Assembly (NCBI RefSeq): GCF_002754245.1
Contig: NZ_PEEX01000001.1
Span: 4,816,001 to 4,880,000 of the forward strand
DNA: 64,000 nt
Direction of reading: 5' to 3'
From: Chryseobacterium sp. 52
Lineage (GTDB): Bacteria; Bacteroidota; Bacteroidia; Flavobacteriales; Weeksellaceae
Shown: positions 36,201 through 43,725 of the stretch, one piece after another
Numbering within the stretch: the stretch's first letter is position 1
How the letters are laid out: every line of letters begins with the position of its first letter
Position numbers and translations under genes: made by a program
The notes under the pieces: model-generated
The model's database searches: none
Told to the model about the DNA's origin: nothing
What the model saw: the letters and a program-made list of their open reading frames with translations, nothing else

Positions 36201-36481
36201 ACATTAAACTCTACAGGATAATTTTTCTGGAGATAATTTAAGGTTTCTTGTAAGGAGGTGTAATCGATCTTTCTATCATCTACCAAAATATTTTCAAGGT
36301 CAGAAACAGAATAAAATAATTGAGTTTTTGTTGTTTTACTGAGCTTTTCAAGAACTTTCGTTATCGGGAGTTCTGCAGCAGCACAAGATGAAAATAAAGA
36401 AGGATGTATTTCTGATGCATAAGATAATTGAGCCGAGCACAAAATCCCAAGCATAGCAATACTAATTGCTGTTTTTTTCAT
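33266..36481 (-). CDS. SusC/RagA-family TonB-dependent receptor with STN signalling domain
   Basis: A 1071-residue outer-membrane transporter. After the signal peptide (MKKTAISIAMLGILCSAQLSYA) residues about 35-105 form a secretin/TonB N-terminal (STN) domain (KVLEKLSKTTKTQLFYSVSDL, then TLNYLQKNYPVEF), which contacts FecR-type anti-sigma factors. A short linker with a TonB-box-like segment (EEVVLIGYG) leads into the plug (GSISSIGEKDLKG, IRGIGTLTAGANPLIVVDG, SIATIDILKDAASTAIYGSRGANGVVLI) and a barrel ending in FGMNMKF. The carboxypeptidase-regulatory-like domain usual in SusC proteins is not visible. Together with ECF and FecR upstream it forms a trans-envelope signalling receptor. Confidence 0.94.
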   Translation of the reverse strand: MKKTAISIAMLGILCSAQLSYASEIHPSLFSSCAAAELPITKVLEKLSKTTKTQLFYSVSDLENILVDDRKIDYTSLQETLNYLQKNYPVEFNVQNNIVTVRRTSGKTITRNTPNQSIISKNDTIPEKEKKIEEVVLIGYGKQNKKDISGSISSIGEKDLKGVASGNFGDMIAGKATGIQITQANANPGASPSIRIRGIGTLTAGANPLIVVDGFPLTEGTNLNSIDPNSIATIDILKDAASTAIYGSRGANGVVLIQTKEGKKGKLEYTLDSYYGIQTRSDNEKFVNAYDMATFMKEARDNNYLSKGANRSASDDNITRASKGATLRELIPDYLAPYLNKEKGLVNTDWYSTVLKPAPMSNTSLNVLGGNDKTKYSFTGSYLNQKGILIGTDYEKYSGNINLATNITDQLKFGVSMTPSFAQGSLFDMVNGGRTYNLLQMATTMYPFFSPRDANGNLLISQQIKANTPTDGALVENPLAMAEMTKRKYTLFKTFGNIFGEWNFLKNFRYKLSAGGDYTSYEYNFFDPSTVGSYRTAAPDVTTASRTEYITKNYLIENLLTYDKKINDHSFNAIAGQSYQQEESNKVTTLAAGFPDNSITNIGGGTSFKVDVDQYKWTLISYFTRFNYSYQGKYSLMASYRRDGSSRFGVNTKWGDFYALSLAWTLSNESFFPENKFLDPLKLRFSVGSNGNNQIPNFGALSLMAQENYVFGGVLAPGYRSSTAPNPNISWEKSESKNFGIDFGLFNKHLNVSADYYILNRDGLLLDVPVPQQSGYSTSLQNIGKLRNNGLEIQLSLKPIHIGENFEYSNNFSFSMNENKVLALAGGQTQIVAGANNFAITKVGQSIAEMYGYNILGVYKSQVEIDHSPHISGTLVGDYIIEDLNKDGKIDANDKKSFGSGIPKYVLGFTNSFRYKNFELNFTLYSELGRKIYNGDMVSITESGEGFGVPSQYYFDNRYNPVTNPNGIYAMPNMNFSNNRKEARTSNIFFKNGDYVRLRSLKLAYNLPDQLVSALKVKSIQLYFVGNNLLTFTSYRGQNLDANSDSILTQGYDSGYYPVAKVYSFGMNMKF

Positions 36482-36536
36482 AAATTCGCAAATGTTAATT
36501 TTTAAACTTTTACCGGTTTTTAAATTGAATTAATTA

Positions 36537-36560
36537 GCATCGATACGCCAATATCGGTGC
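36537..36560. other. Stem-loop in the fecR-susC gap
   Basis: GCATCGATA (36537-36545) pairs with TATCGGTGC (36552-36560), one G-T wobble, loop of 6. No T-run follows on the coding (minus) strand, so a leader or processing hairpin is more likely than a terminator. Confidence 0.4.
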
Positions 36561-36564
36561 TTTT

Positions 36565-37389
36565 CTATTTTAATATAATTTCTTTTTCATTGATCTTTTT
36601 AGGTTTAAGATTAAACGGGAAACTTATTACTGAAAGAACTTCTTCCAGGTTTCCCGTGAATGCTCCGCTTACTTTTTTATTTTTAAATTGGGGCGGATAT
36701 GATATGCTGATATTGTAGGTATTTTCCAGGTGTTGAATGGCTTCGGAATACGCTGTATGATCAAAAGTGAAATTCCTTTGTTTTTCAGGATGATAATAAT
36801 GATAATCCGGTCGCTGTGGATCGTTGATCCATATTTCCTTAGGTAAAAGATAGGTTATCATTTTGCCGTGTTCAATTTTCACTTTTCCTTCAAACAATTC
36901 TACCTTTTTCTCCGCAGATCTCTGGTCTAAAAAAAACTGCGTCCCTAAAACCTGAACATTAAACTCTCCTGCATTAATTCTAAAAGGCTTCTTTTTATCT
37001 TTTGCCACACTGAATTTCCCCTGTCCTGTAAACACGACCTCTCTATCGTTTTGTCCAAAGCTTTTATCCAAAACAAGTTTGCTGTAAGGTTGAAGTTCTA
37101 TTAAACTTCCATCAGGTAACTTGAATGATTGTCCACTTTCAAGAGTTTCGTAAACGTATTTTTTTTCTATTTCAGTTTCCGAAGCAGTGCCTATTGTTTT
37201 AAAAACGATAAAAAGAGCAAAAAAAGGAACCAGGACAGCGGCTACCCAATAGAGCTTTTTGACCGCCCTCTTCTTTTCAATTTTGCGTTCAATTCCCATC
37301 CAGATCTTATGGTCTGTGATATCATCTATTTTATTCTGGTCCTCAGAAGCTGACTTCCAGTTTTTCTCAAATTCTTCTTCTAAACTCAT
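36565..37389 (-). CDS. FecR-family anti-sigma factor
   Basis: A 274-residue inner-membrane protein that relays the state of the STN receptor to the ECF sigma factor. The cytoplasmic part is residues 1-43, the transmembrane helix about 45-64 (LYWVAAVLVPFFALFIVFK), then the periplasmic FecR domain (FKLPDGSLIELQPYSKLVLDKSF, FSVAKDKKKPFRINAGEFNVQVLGTQF) and a C-terminal STN-like DUF4974 domain (FDHTAYSEAIQHLENTYNISISYPP). It lies 121 nt after the sigma gene and 83 nt before SusC. Confidence 0.92.
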   Translation of the reverse strand: MSLEEEFEKNWKSASEDQNKIDDITDHKIWMGIERKIEKKRAVKKLYWVAAVLVPFFALFIVFKTIGTASETEIEKKYVYETLESGQSFKLPDGSLIELQPYSKLVLDKSFGQNDREVVFTGQGKFSVAKDKKKPFRINAGEFNVQVLGTQFFLDQRSAEKKVELFEGKVKIEHGKMITYLLPKEIWINDPQRPDYHYYHPEKQRNFTFDHTAYSEAIQHLENTYNISISYPPQFKNKKVSGAFTGNLEEVLSVISFPFNLKPKKINEKEIILK

Positions 37390-37510
37390 AGTGTATCTAT
37401 TCTCATTTAAGTTTATAAAGGTTATTTAATAGTAAATACGCAGAAATAGAAAATCGTAAACCTCACCCATTAAGATTTAACAAATAGTTCATATTAGAAA
37501 GCCGGAAAGA

Positions 37511-37990
37511 TTAGGGTAAATTAATTTTCAGAAAGCTGATGGCTTTATTGATATGCTTGCCGATCGCTACTTTAGAAATTTTATTTTCTTTAGCTAATTG
37601 AGAATAGCTGAAGTTTTCAATTTTGTGTTTGAGGAATAATTCTTTGGTTTTCTGAGGCAGCTTATCCAGTAAGCTTTCTATTTTAGAAATCTGTTCCTCT
37701 TTAAAAACCTCATCTGAAACTTCGTCCTCATTATCAGGAACCATATTTTGATCTGAAGAGACCATTATTAGTTTATTTTTACGGTAGAAATGAGCAACTT
37801 CCTGCTTGCTCGTTTTAAAGATGATAGCCTCCAGCATTGCAGCATCATTCGCTTTGCCCATATGCTTCCAGACATGCACAAAAATATCCTGCACAACATC
37901 TTCTACATCCTCATCTCTCTGAATGTATTTTCTGACGAAGAAATAAACTTTATGTTTATATTCAGAATATATCTTTTTGAATTGCGCCAT
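37511..37990 (-). CDS. ECF sigma-70 factor of the SusCD locus
   Basis: A 159-residue extracytoplasmic-function sigma factor. Region 2 is YKHKVYFFVRKYIQRDEDVEDVVQDIFVHVW and region 4 is LPQKTKELFLKHKIENFSYSQLAKENKISKVAIGKHINKA. It is controlled by the FecR gene next to it and probably activates the SusC gene. Its start codon sits at the edge of an imperfect inverted repeat (37990-38018), and a TATTTTTG box overlaps it, so it may itself be regulated. Confidence 0.92.
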   Translation of the reverse strand: MAQFKKIYSEYKHKVYFFVRKYIQRDEDVEDVVQDIFVHVWKHMGKANDAAMLEAIIFKTSKQEVAHFYRKNKLIMVSSDQNMVPDNEDEVSDEVFKEEQISKIESLLDKLPQKTKELFLKHKIENFSYSQLAKENKISKVAIGKHINKAISFLKINLP

Positions 37991-38023
37991 TGTGCATCTG
38001 GTAAAAACAGCTGCACAAAAATA
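37990..38023 (-). promoter_or_regulatory. Inverted repeat and -7 box at the ECF sigma gene start
   Basis: TTGTGCATCTG (37990-38000) and CAGCTGCACAA (38008-38018) match in 10 of 11 positions around a 7-nt A-rich spacer. The minus-strand TATTTTTG at 38016-38023 overlaps the distal arm. It could act as an operator over the promoter, or as a hairpin touching the start codon if transcription begins upstream. Confidence 0.5.
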
Positions 38024-38178
38024 TTTATAATTAATTTTCTATTGATTAATATTATATTAATTTTAATTCCATAAGCATAAAAATATGAGACTGCCTGTTT
38101 ATTTTTTCCTGCAATCTATTGTATTGGCAGTCACCGCAGCAGCAGATTAATTGTTATTTATTATTAAAAACAGGACAC

Positions 38179-39141
38179 CTACTTTCTTTTTTCCAATTCA
38201 TTGATCTCACCCTGAAGGAATGTTTCTACATCTATAAAAACCAGATTAAGCAGCTCATATCTTTTTCTGTAATACGCCCGTTTATGAGATTTAATCCTAT
38301 CAATTTCTTTATGTACAGTTTTTAAAGGTAATTTATACCATCCGTCTCTCTGAAGGCTCCCGCCAATCTCATTCCAAAAATCATCATAAGAAAAAGCAAT
38401 AGTATGCACCCAGGGGATATGGATGAAGTGTTTTCTTTTCTGAGCCTGGACTGTATTGCCAGCTCCATAAATTTCTTTTATATTTAAATCACCAGCCAAC
38501 TTCTGCAATACCTCAAACAATAAAGCCTTAGGGCGCATCCCATGCATGAGTTTCTGAGCATTCCTGATCACATAATCCCCACATACCCGAGGCCGCCCCT
38601 GCAAACAGCCTATTCTGCATATCCAATAATCCGGTAACTGTTCTTCAAATGAAAAAGCAATAGAAGAAATTACCCCATGCAGCTGATCAGAAACCAGGGA
38701 TATGATAATCTCGCCTTCTTTTCTGAAGCGGTCATTATATCCTATCACAATTTTCATTTCTGTTTCATCCTTTAATATGAATTGCGAGATGCCCATTTCT
38801 TTAGAAATAAACTCTCTGCTTATTTTTTTTGAAATAAGAAATTGATAGGTGTCAGTAATGACCTTCATTTTTTGATCTCTGCTCCATTTAATTGACATAT
38901 AAGCTTTAAATGGCTTCAGGAACAATCGGGGTTCAAGAAATAAAATGGGCGAGAATTCAGGAGAATTAATTTTCTCAAACCACTTTTCAGCAAAAAAAGG
39001 ATTAATCATTGCCAGAAAAAAACTTTTGTACTGTTGTTTTATTCTATAATTTTTCTTTTCATCAAAGAATGCAAGTTTAGCAAGTTTCCAGGCTGTTATA
39101 CCAGAAAATAACCAGGGTATAATATAGTCTCTTTTTTTCAT
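38179..39141 (-). CDS. VirK/YbjX family protein (DUF535)
   Basis: A 320-residue protein of the VirK/YbjX family, whose members are linked in enterobacteria to envelope integrity and resistance to antimicrobial peptides. The conserved core is visible: ISSIAFSFEE, CRIGCLQGRPR, HGMRPKALLFEVLQKLA, then IKEIYGAGNTVQ and YDDFWNEIGG. No signal peptide; probably cytoplasmic or membrane-associated. Single gene, no clear terminator. Role in Bacteroidota is not established. Confidence 0.83.
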   Translation of the reverse strand: MKKRDYIIPWLFSGITAWKLAKLAFFDEKKNYRIKQQYKSFFLAMINPFFAEKWFEKINSPEFSPILFLEPRLFLKPFKAYMSIKWSRDQKMKVITDTYQFLISKKISREFISKEMGISQFILKDETEMKIVIGYNDRFRKEGEIIISLVSDQLHGVISSIAFSFEEQLPDYWICRIGCLQGRPRVCGDYVIRNAQKLMHGMRPKALLFEVLQKLAGDLNIKEIYGAGNTVQAQKRKHFIHIPWVHTIAFSYDDFWNEIGGSLQRDGWYKLPLKTVHKEIDRIKSHKRAYYRKRYELLNLVFIDVETFLQGEINELEKRK

Positions 39142-39664
39142 TTATGTTTTTAATTGCTTTTTTATCGGCTCATAATAAAGATCACAAATCCCTTTACTAA
39201 CAGATCAATAACATTCATTCCTGCAATTTATAGCAACAATAAACATCAAGCAATACCAGGCATACAACCTCATTAAAAAGCACTATAACTCATATATTTT
39301 ACATGTATAATAATTACCGCAATGGAAATAGTCATTAAATTTATTTATAAATTTCAGTCTTAAAAATTCCAGTTCAATTAGAAATCTATACAGAATTACA
39401 GTCCTTATCTGTTCTGATAAGGACTGTAATTCTATATTCATCTTGTTTCAGGTAATAATCTCTCCGAATATTCAAGAATATAACAGCAAATAAGAATAGA
39501 TATGCATATAACCTGATATCTGATCGATATGTAAAAGAATGGGTTTTCAAATATGCCAGAAACCAACCTGATCAATAAACACTTAGATGCATTTTCTAAA
39601 ACAAATTTTATACTCTCATCATATTTATCACACACTTTTATACATCAAGTCTTCTGGTATCAAT
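39142..39664. other. AT-rich gap with a perfect hairpin
   Basis: 523 nt with no supported gene. A 65-codon minus-strand frame at 39438-39635 has no recognisable features. The main structure is the 17-bp hairpin at 39393-39432. Confidence 0.6.
39393..39432. repeat. Perfect 17-bp inverted repeat
   Basis: GAATTACAGTCCTTATC (39393-39409), loop of 6, and its exact complement (39416-39432). No T-run adjoins either side. It lies about 230 nt past the stop of the deiminase gene and about 250 nt before the VirK-like gene, so its role (terminator, processing site, small RNA or repeat element) is open. Confidence 0.7.
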
Positions 39665-40768
39665 CTACTTCAATAAATTCCCGGCAGGCTGCTGTTGCGT
39701 AACACAATGAACCATTCCACCATTTTCGTATAAGTTTCTTACGTCTATTCCTATGACTTTCCGGCCAGGATACTGCTCCTGAATCATTTTATTAGCCACT
39801 GTATCGTTTGGATCACCATAATTCGGAACAAGGACTACTTTGTTGGCAACATAGAAATTAATATAAGAGCCTTTGTCTTCCAGTTGCTTTCCATAAGCTG
39901 TTTTCACTTTATTCTTAGTGGCAGGAAGGTATACTTTTTTATATTCTTTTCCGGCTGCATTGGTTGCTGTGTAAAGCGTATTGATATCTTTATCGGTAAG
40001 TCCCATTTCAAAAAGGCCGTCTTCATCCATCGTAATCATGGTCGTAGGATTGATGAATTTCATAAAACCGTCAATATGCATATCGGTTACATCCAGTCCT
40101 GTCACCCCGTCCAGCCAGATTACTTTGGAGACTCCATAATATTTTTCAAACATCTCTTCAGCTTCCTGCTGAGTAATTCCTTTCGTTCTTGTAGATCCTC
40201 TTTTCTGACTAAGTACGGAACTTTTACAGGCCATCAGAACACCGTTTCCATCAGTTTCTACGGAACCTCCTTCATTCACCATCTCTTCATTGAGATCAAT
40301 TACTTTAATGCCTAAATCATCTGCAATACGTTGAGGGATTTCATCACAGTTTTCGAAATCATATTTTTCTCCCCAACCATTAAATCCCCAATCTACGATC
40401 AGTACACGACCTTTATCATCTTTTACGAAAATAGGTCCGTTGTCTCTGATCCAGACATCATCAGTAGGATACACTTTGAAGTCTACATTTTTTAACGGGA
40501 TCTTACTTTTTTCTAAAAGATCAGTAATCCTTTTCTTTTCTACTGCATCATACGCAATGATATGAACTTTCTCTCCGGACTGAAGAGCTCCGGTCATGTC
40601 TATCCAGGTCTGTTCTACTCTTTTCCGGTATTCAGAACCGTGCTGATGGTGATGAGGCCATTGAAGCCATGTTCCTTCATGTGCTGAAGATTCTTCCGGG
40701 AAATGATAAGTCTGTGCCATACAAAATGTAACATTAAGTAAAAAGGTGAGTGCGAATAATTTATTCAT
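39665..40768 (-). CDS. Exported agmatine/peptidylarginine deiminase family protein
   Basis: A 367-residue guanidine-modifying enzyme (PAD_porph/agmatine deiminase family) with signal peptide MNKLFALTFLLNVTFCMAQ. Catalytic elements: DDVWIRDNGP (Asp, Arg), EGGSVETDGNG, HIDGFMKF (His) and the nucleophile C355 in GGMVHCVTQQQP. Classical agmatine deiminases are cytosolic; export makes a role on peptidyl-arginine or extracellular agmatine conceivable, as for the P. gingivalis enzyme, but substrate is not readable. The frame opens at 40819, overlapping the previous gene; the ATG at 40768 begins the signal peptide 4 nt after the upstream stop. Confidence 0.87.
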   Translation of the reverse strand: MNKLFALTFLLNVTFCMAQTYHFPEESSAHEGTWLQWPHHHQHGSEYRKRVEQTWIDMTGALQSGEKVHIIAYDAVEKKRITDLLEKSKIPLKNVDFKVYPTDDVWIRDNGPIFVKDDKGRVLIVDWGFNGWGEKYDFENCDEIPQRIADDLGIKVIDLNEEMVNEGGSVETDGNGVLMACKSSVLSQKRGSTRTKGITQQEAEEMFEKYYGVSKVIWLDGVTGLDVTDMHIDGFMKFINPTTMITMDEDGLFEMGLTDKDINTLYTATNAAGKEYKKVYLPATKNKVKTAYGKQLEDKGSYINFYVANKVVLVPNYGDPNDTVANKMIQEQYPGRKVIGIDVRNLYENGGMVHCVTQQQPAGNLLK

Positions 40769-40772
40769 AACA

Positions 40773-41387
40773 TTAAAATTTTTTTCCAATAAATACACCG
40801 AAATTAATATCGGTCTCAAAAGTGTTCCCTGTCTGGGAAATATTGCTTCCTATCCCGAACTGCATTTTTTTGCTGTTTTCTATCCCCAAACGAATAATTT
40901 GGCTGCTGGCCTGATGTTCCTGAAAACTAAAATCAGATTCCACCATCAGCATACTGTAGAAATTAAGCTTTTCATTCAGTTTAGGTGTATATTCTACCAA
41001 GGTGTAAAGTCCTAATCCTAATTTTCCGGTATCCAAAGAGTACGTAACTGCCGGAAATAAGTTGATTCCAAAATTTCGGCTTTCTTTAACAAATGCCAGA
41101 CCTAAAGACGGCATCACGTCTTCATCAGAAATATAGACTCCACCGGAAGCTCCCCAATTGCTGCCAACAAAATAATTAAGACTCTGATAAATTCCGGGGG
41201 TTACTTTTCTTGTTTCATAATCATAGGAAACGGTTCCCGAAACGAAATAATTCCACCTGTTCTTAAAATCCTTATCATAAATTCCCAATACCTCAGCTTC
41301 TTTATTTCCGGTATACGTCTGAATGGAAACCTGAGATTTTGCATAAGATGAAATTAATACCATCAAGAGAAATACATATTTTTTCAT
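40773..41387 (-). CDS. Small exported barrel-like protein upstream of the deiminase
   Basis: A 204-residue protein with signal peptide MKKYVFLLMVLISSYAKSQ and a run of alternating beta strands (YFVGSNWGASGGVYIS, FGINLFPAVTYSLDTGKLGLGLYTLVEYTP, LRLGIENSKKMQFGIGSNIS-like pattern) ending in NFGVFIGKKF, as in a small outer-membrane barrel. I do not recognise a family. It stops 4 nt before the deiminase ATG, so the two form an operon; a -7 box (TAATTTTG) is at 41452-41459. Confidence 0.7.
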   Translation of the reverse strand: MKKYVFLLMVLISSYAKSQVSIQTYTGNKEAEVLGIYDKDFKNRWNYFVSGTVSYDYETRKVTPGIYQSLNYFVGSNWGASGGVYISDEDVMPSLGLAFVKESRNFGINLFPAVTYSLDTGKLGLGLYTLVEYTPKLNEKLNFYSMLMVESDFSFQEHQASSQIIRLGIENSKKMQFGIGSNISQTGNTFETDINFGVFIGKKF

Positions 41388-41700
41388 TTTTTTCTGTTTT
41401 CTAAAAGTTTTGCAGGATAAATTCCTTGATATTATGGTTATTTATCTGGTGCAAAATTAGATCATAGCAAAAAATAAAACTTGTCCTAAAAAGACAATCT
41501 TAAGTATGCAGCGTAACATATATCTCAATGTCATCTTTTCCTTTTCAGAACACAGGCATTCTTCTGTATTTCACTGAAGATGAATTACACAACTCACATT
41601 TAGAAATATAAAGTTAGAGTATTTAAATTTACCTTTGTTGAAAATGAGGCACAAAAAAGGACAGATAAATCTGCCCTTCGTATTATTTAAATTTAGCCAA
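41388..41700. other. Intergenic region with promoter and terminator signals
   Basis: 313 nt without a gene. It holds the minus-strand -7 box TAATTTTG at 41452-41459 for the barrel-deiminase operon and the permease terminator at 41653-41678. Nothing else is recognisable. Confidence 0.55.
41653..41678 (-). terminator. Terminator of the amino-acid permease gene
   Basis: AAGGACAGAT (41657-41666) pairs with ATCTGCCCTT (41669-41678), one G-U wobble in the transcript, then a minus-strand T-run. It lies 23 nt after the permease stop. Confidence 0.8.
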
Positions 41701-43128
41701 CTATTTGGTTTTAGGTTTATACAACCTGTACATCAAAAATAAGAAAGCCAGCCAGATTGGAATTAAAATAACCTGAATTTCCATTCCTGTAATACTCATC
41801 AGTACTAAAATAGTCAGTAAGAACAGAATACAGATGTAATTTGATATGGGATAAAATATAGAAGGGAATAATGTTTTCATCCCTGATTTATCTTTTTCTT
41901 TTCTGAATTTCAAATGGGTATAACAGATCATCAGCCAATTGATAATTAAAGTAGAAACCACCAAAGCCATTAAATATTCAAATGCTTTTTCAGGAACCAG
42001 TTTATTAATGATAATACAGATTCCGGCAAAACAGGACGAGATCAGAATCGCATTGGTAGGAACACTGTTTTTATTCAGTTTCTTTAAAAATTTTGGTGCA
42101 TTTCCCTGCTGAGCCAGTCCGAAAAGCATTCTGCTGTTACTGTAAACACTGCTGTTATAAACTGACAAAGCCGCTGTTAAAACAATGAGATTAAGGATAT
42201 TGGCAATTAACACATTGAACTGAATGACCTTCCCGAATATCTTGAATTCAAATCCATTTAAATTCTGAAAAACCATCACAAACGGACTGGTTCCTTCTGT
42301 AATTTCTCTCCAAGGACTCAAAGCAAATAAGATCACTAAAGCTCCCACGTAGAAAATTAAAATCCTGTAAATTACCTGATTAGTGGCTTTAGGAATTGTT
42401 TTTTCAGGGTTTTTAGCTTCTGCAGCCGTAATACCAATCAATTCCAAGCCTCCAAATGAGAACATAATCATGGCCATCGCTGAAAAAAGACCGGAATAGC
42501 CACTTTCACTTTTATTAAAAAAACCTTTCGGGAAAAAACCGCCATCATTCCACAAATTGGAAATGCTTGCTTTATCTCCTCCGGTACCGCTCAGCAATAA
42601 ATAAATCCCAAAGACAATCATCCCAATAATCGCGACCACTTTGATGATAGAAAACCAAAATTCAGTTTCTCCATACACTTTTACGGAAGCCAGATTTAAG
42701 GCCGTAATCATAATAAAAAAGAAGAGACTGGACACCCAGAGCGGGATTTCAGGCCACCAGAAATGAATATAATGGCCAATCGCTGTAAGTTCAGCCATAC
42801 TCACGAGGATATAGAGAATCCAGTAATTCCATCCCGAAGCAAAACCAGGAAAATTCCCCCAGTACTTATAGGCAAAATGACTGAAACTTCCCGAAACAGG
42901 TTCCTGAACAACCATTTCACCAAGCTGACGCATAATAAAAAATGCAATGATTCCTGCTAAGGCATATCCCAAAATAACGGATGGTCCTGCCAAAACAGCT
43001 GCCGGGCCTATCCCAAGAAACAATCCGGTTCCTATAGCACCTCCCAGGGCTATCAATTGAATATGTCTGTTGGTTAATCCTCGGACAAGAGATCCATCAT
43101 TGGATCCCGTTTTCTCTTCACTGCTCAT
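41701..43128 (-). CDS. Amino-acid permease (APC superfamily, AAT family)
   Basis: A 475-residue inner-membrane transporter with about 12 helices. The N-terminal LTNRHIQLIALGGAIGTGLFLGIG is the AAT-family signature (AroP, GabP, AnsP, ProY), as is GEMVVQEPVSGSFSHFAYKYWG. The FSFGGLELIGITAAEAKNPEKTIPKA segment is also conserved. Substrate cannot be assigned. It is a single gene with a clear terminator. Confidence 0.9.
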   Translation of the reverse strand: MSSEEKTGSNDGSLVRGLTNRHIQLIALGGAIGTGLFLGIGPAAVLAGPSVILGYALAGIIAFFIMRQLGEMVVQEPVSGSFSHFAYKYWGNFPGFASGWNYWILYILVSMAELTAIGHYIHFWWPEIPLWVSSLFFFIMITALNLASVKVYGETEFWFSIIKVVAIIGMIVFGIYLLLSGTGGDKASISNLWNDGGFFPKGFFNKSESGYSGLFSAMAMIMFSFGGLELIGITAAEAKNPEKTIPKATNQVIYRILIFYVGALVILFALSPWREITEGTSPFVMVFQNLNGFEFKIFGKVIQFNVLIANILNLIVLTAALSVYNSSVYSNSRMLFGLAQQGNAPKFLKKLNKNSVPTNAILISSCFAGICIIINKLVPEKAFEYLMALVVSTLIINWLMICYTHLKFRKEKDKSGMKTLFPSIFYPISNYICILFLLTILVLMSITGMEIQVILIPIWLAFLFLMYRLYKPKTK

Positions 43129-43245
43129 AAAATCAATTATGCCCTAAATATATAAAACTTTAGAGAAATTTGCCTTCTATGAAGTCAGAAGAACACTCAA
43201 AATATTCAGTTTTAAAGAATTAAAAAATAAAAGAACAGAATTTTC

Positions 43246-43539
43246 TTACAGATATTCCTCCGGAACTGAAATATTATTCTTTTTCATATACTCTAAAAGC
43301 GACTGATATCGGTCTTCGTTCCCATCATTTCCACATTTGTGCGAAATGCTGCAGATATCGGAAGGCTTAATTTCCAAAATACCTGAGATCTTGTTGAGTA
43401 TTTCCAGATTGATCTTCACTTTAGAATTTTCAATGTCAGAATAGGCCTTTTGAGAAATGCCCATTTCAAAAGCCATATACTCCTGCGTAAAATCTTTACT
43501 TCTACGGATTTTCCTGATATTTTGTCCACATACTTTCAT
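43246..43539 (-). CDS. XRE-family helix-turn-helix regulator, 97 residues
   Basis: A small Cro/C1-type DNA-binding protein: IRKIRRSKDFTQEYMAFEMGISQKAYSDIENSKVKINLEILNKISGIL covers the HTH (residues about 7-55). The tail (YQSLLEYMKKNNISVPEEYL) is short and helical. It is divergent from ccoNO with 186 nt between starts, but a link is speculative. A minus-strand TAACTTTG box lies upstream, with the nearest TTG only 14 nt away. Confidence 0.85.
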   Translation of the reverse strand: MKVCGQNIRKIRRSKDFTQEYMAFEMGISQKAYSDIENSKVKINLEILNKISGILEIKPSDICSISHKCGNDGNEDRYQSLLEYMKKNNISVPEEYL

Positions 43540-43725
43540 CGTTTTTGTTTTTAGTAGTTTTCAGTATAGTTTAGAAGGATACCTACTAGACTTACACAAA
43601 GTTAATAAATACCTTTGGCAAAACATTATACACGTTACATGATATTTATTTTTTCACATGGATCAAAGGTAATACCATCTGATTTCAGGGGATAAATATC
43701 ACTTCGGAACAATACAATTGGAATT

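Noticed and set aside
38089..38132. Hairpin GACTGCC...GGCAGTC before the VirK-like gene
   Set aside because: 7-bp stem with a 30-nt loop and no T-run; too weak to call.
39438..39635. 65-codon minus-strand frame in the 520-nt gap
   Set aside because: Hydrophobic, no start signals, no recognisable pattern, and AT-rich sequence easily yields such frames.
43653..43666. FNR-like box TTCAC-N4-ATCAA before ccoNO
   Set aside because: Only the right half matches the TTGAT-N4-ATCAA consensus well; a half-site in AT-rich DNA is weak evidence, although oxygen control of ccoNO would make sense.
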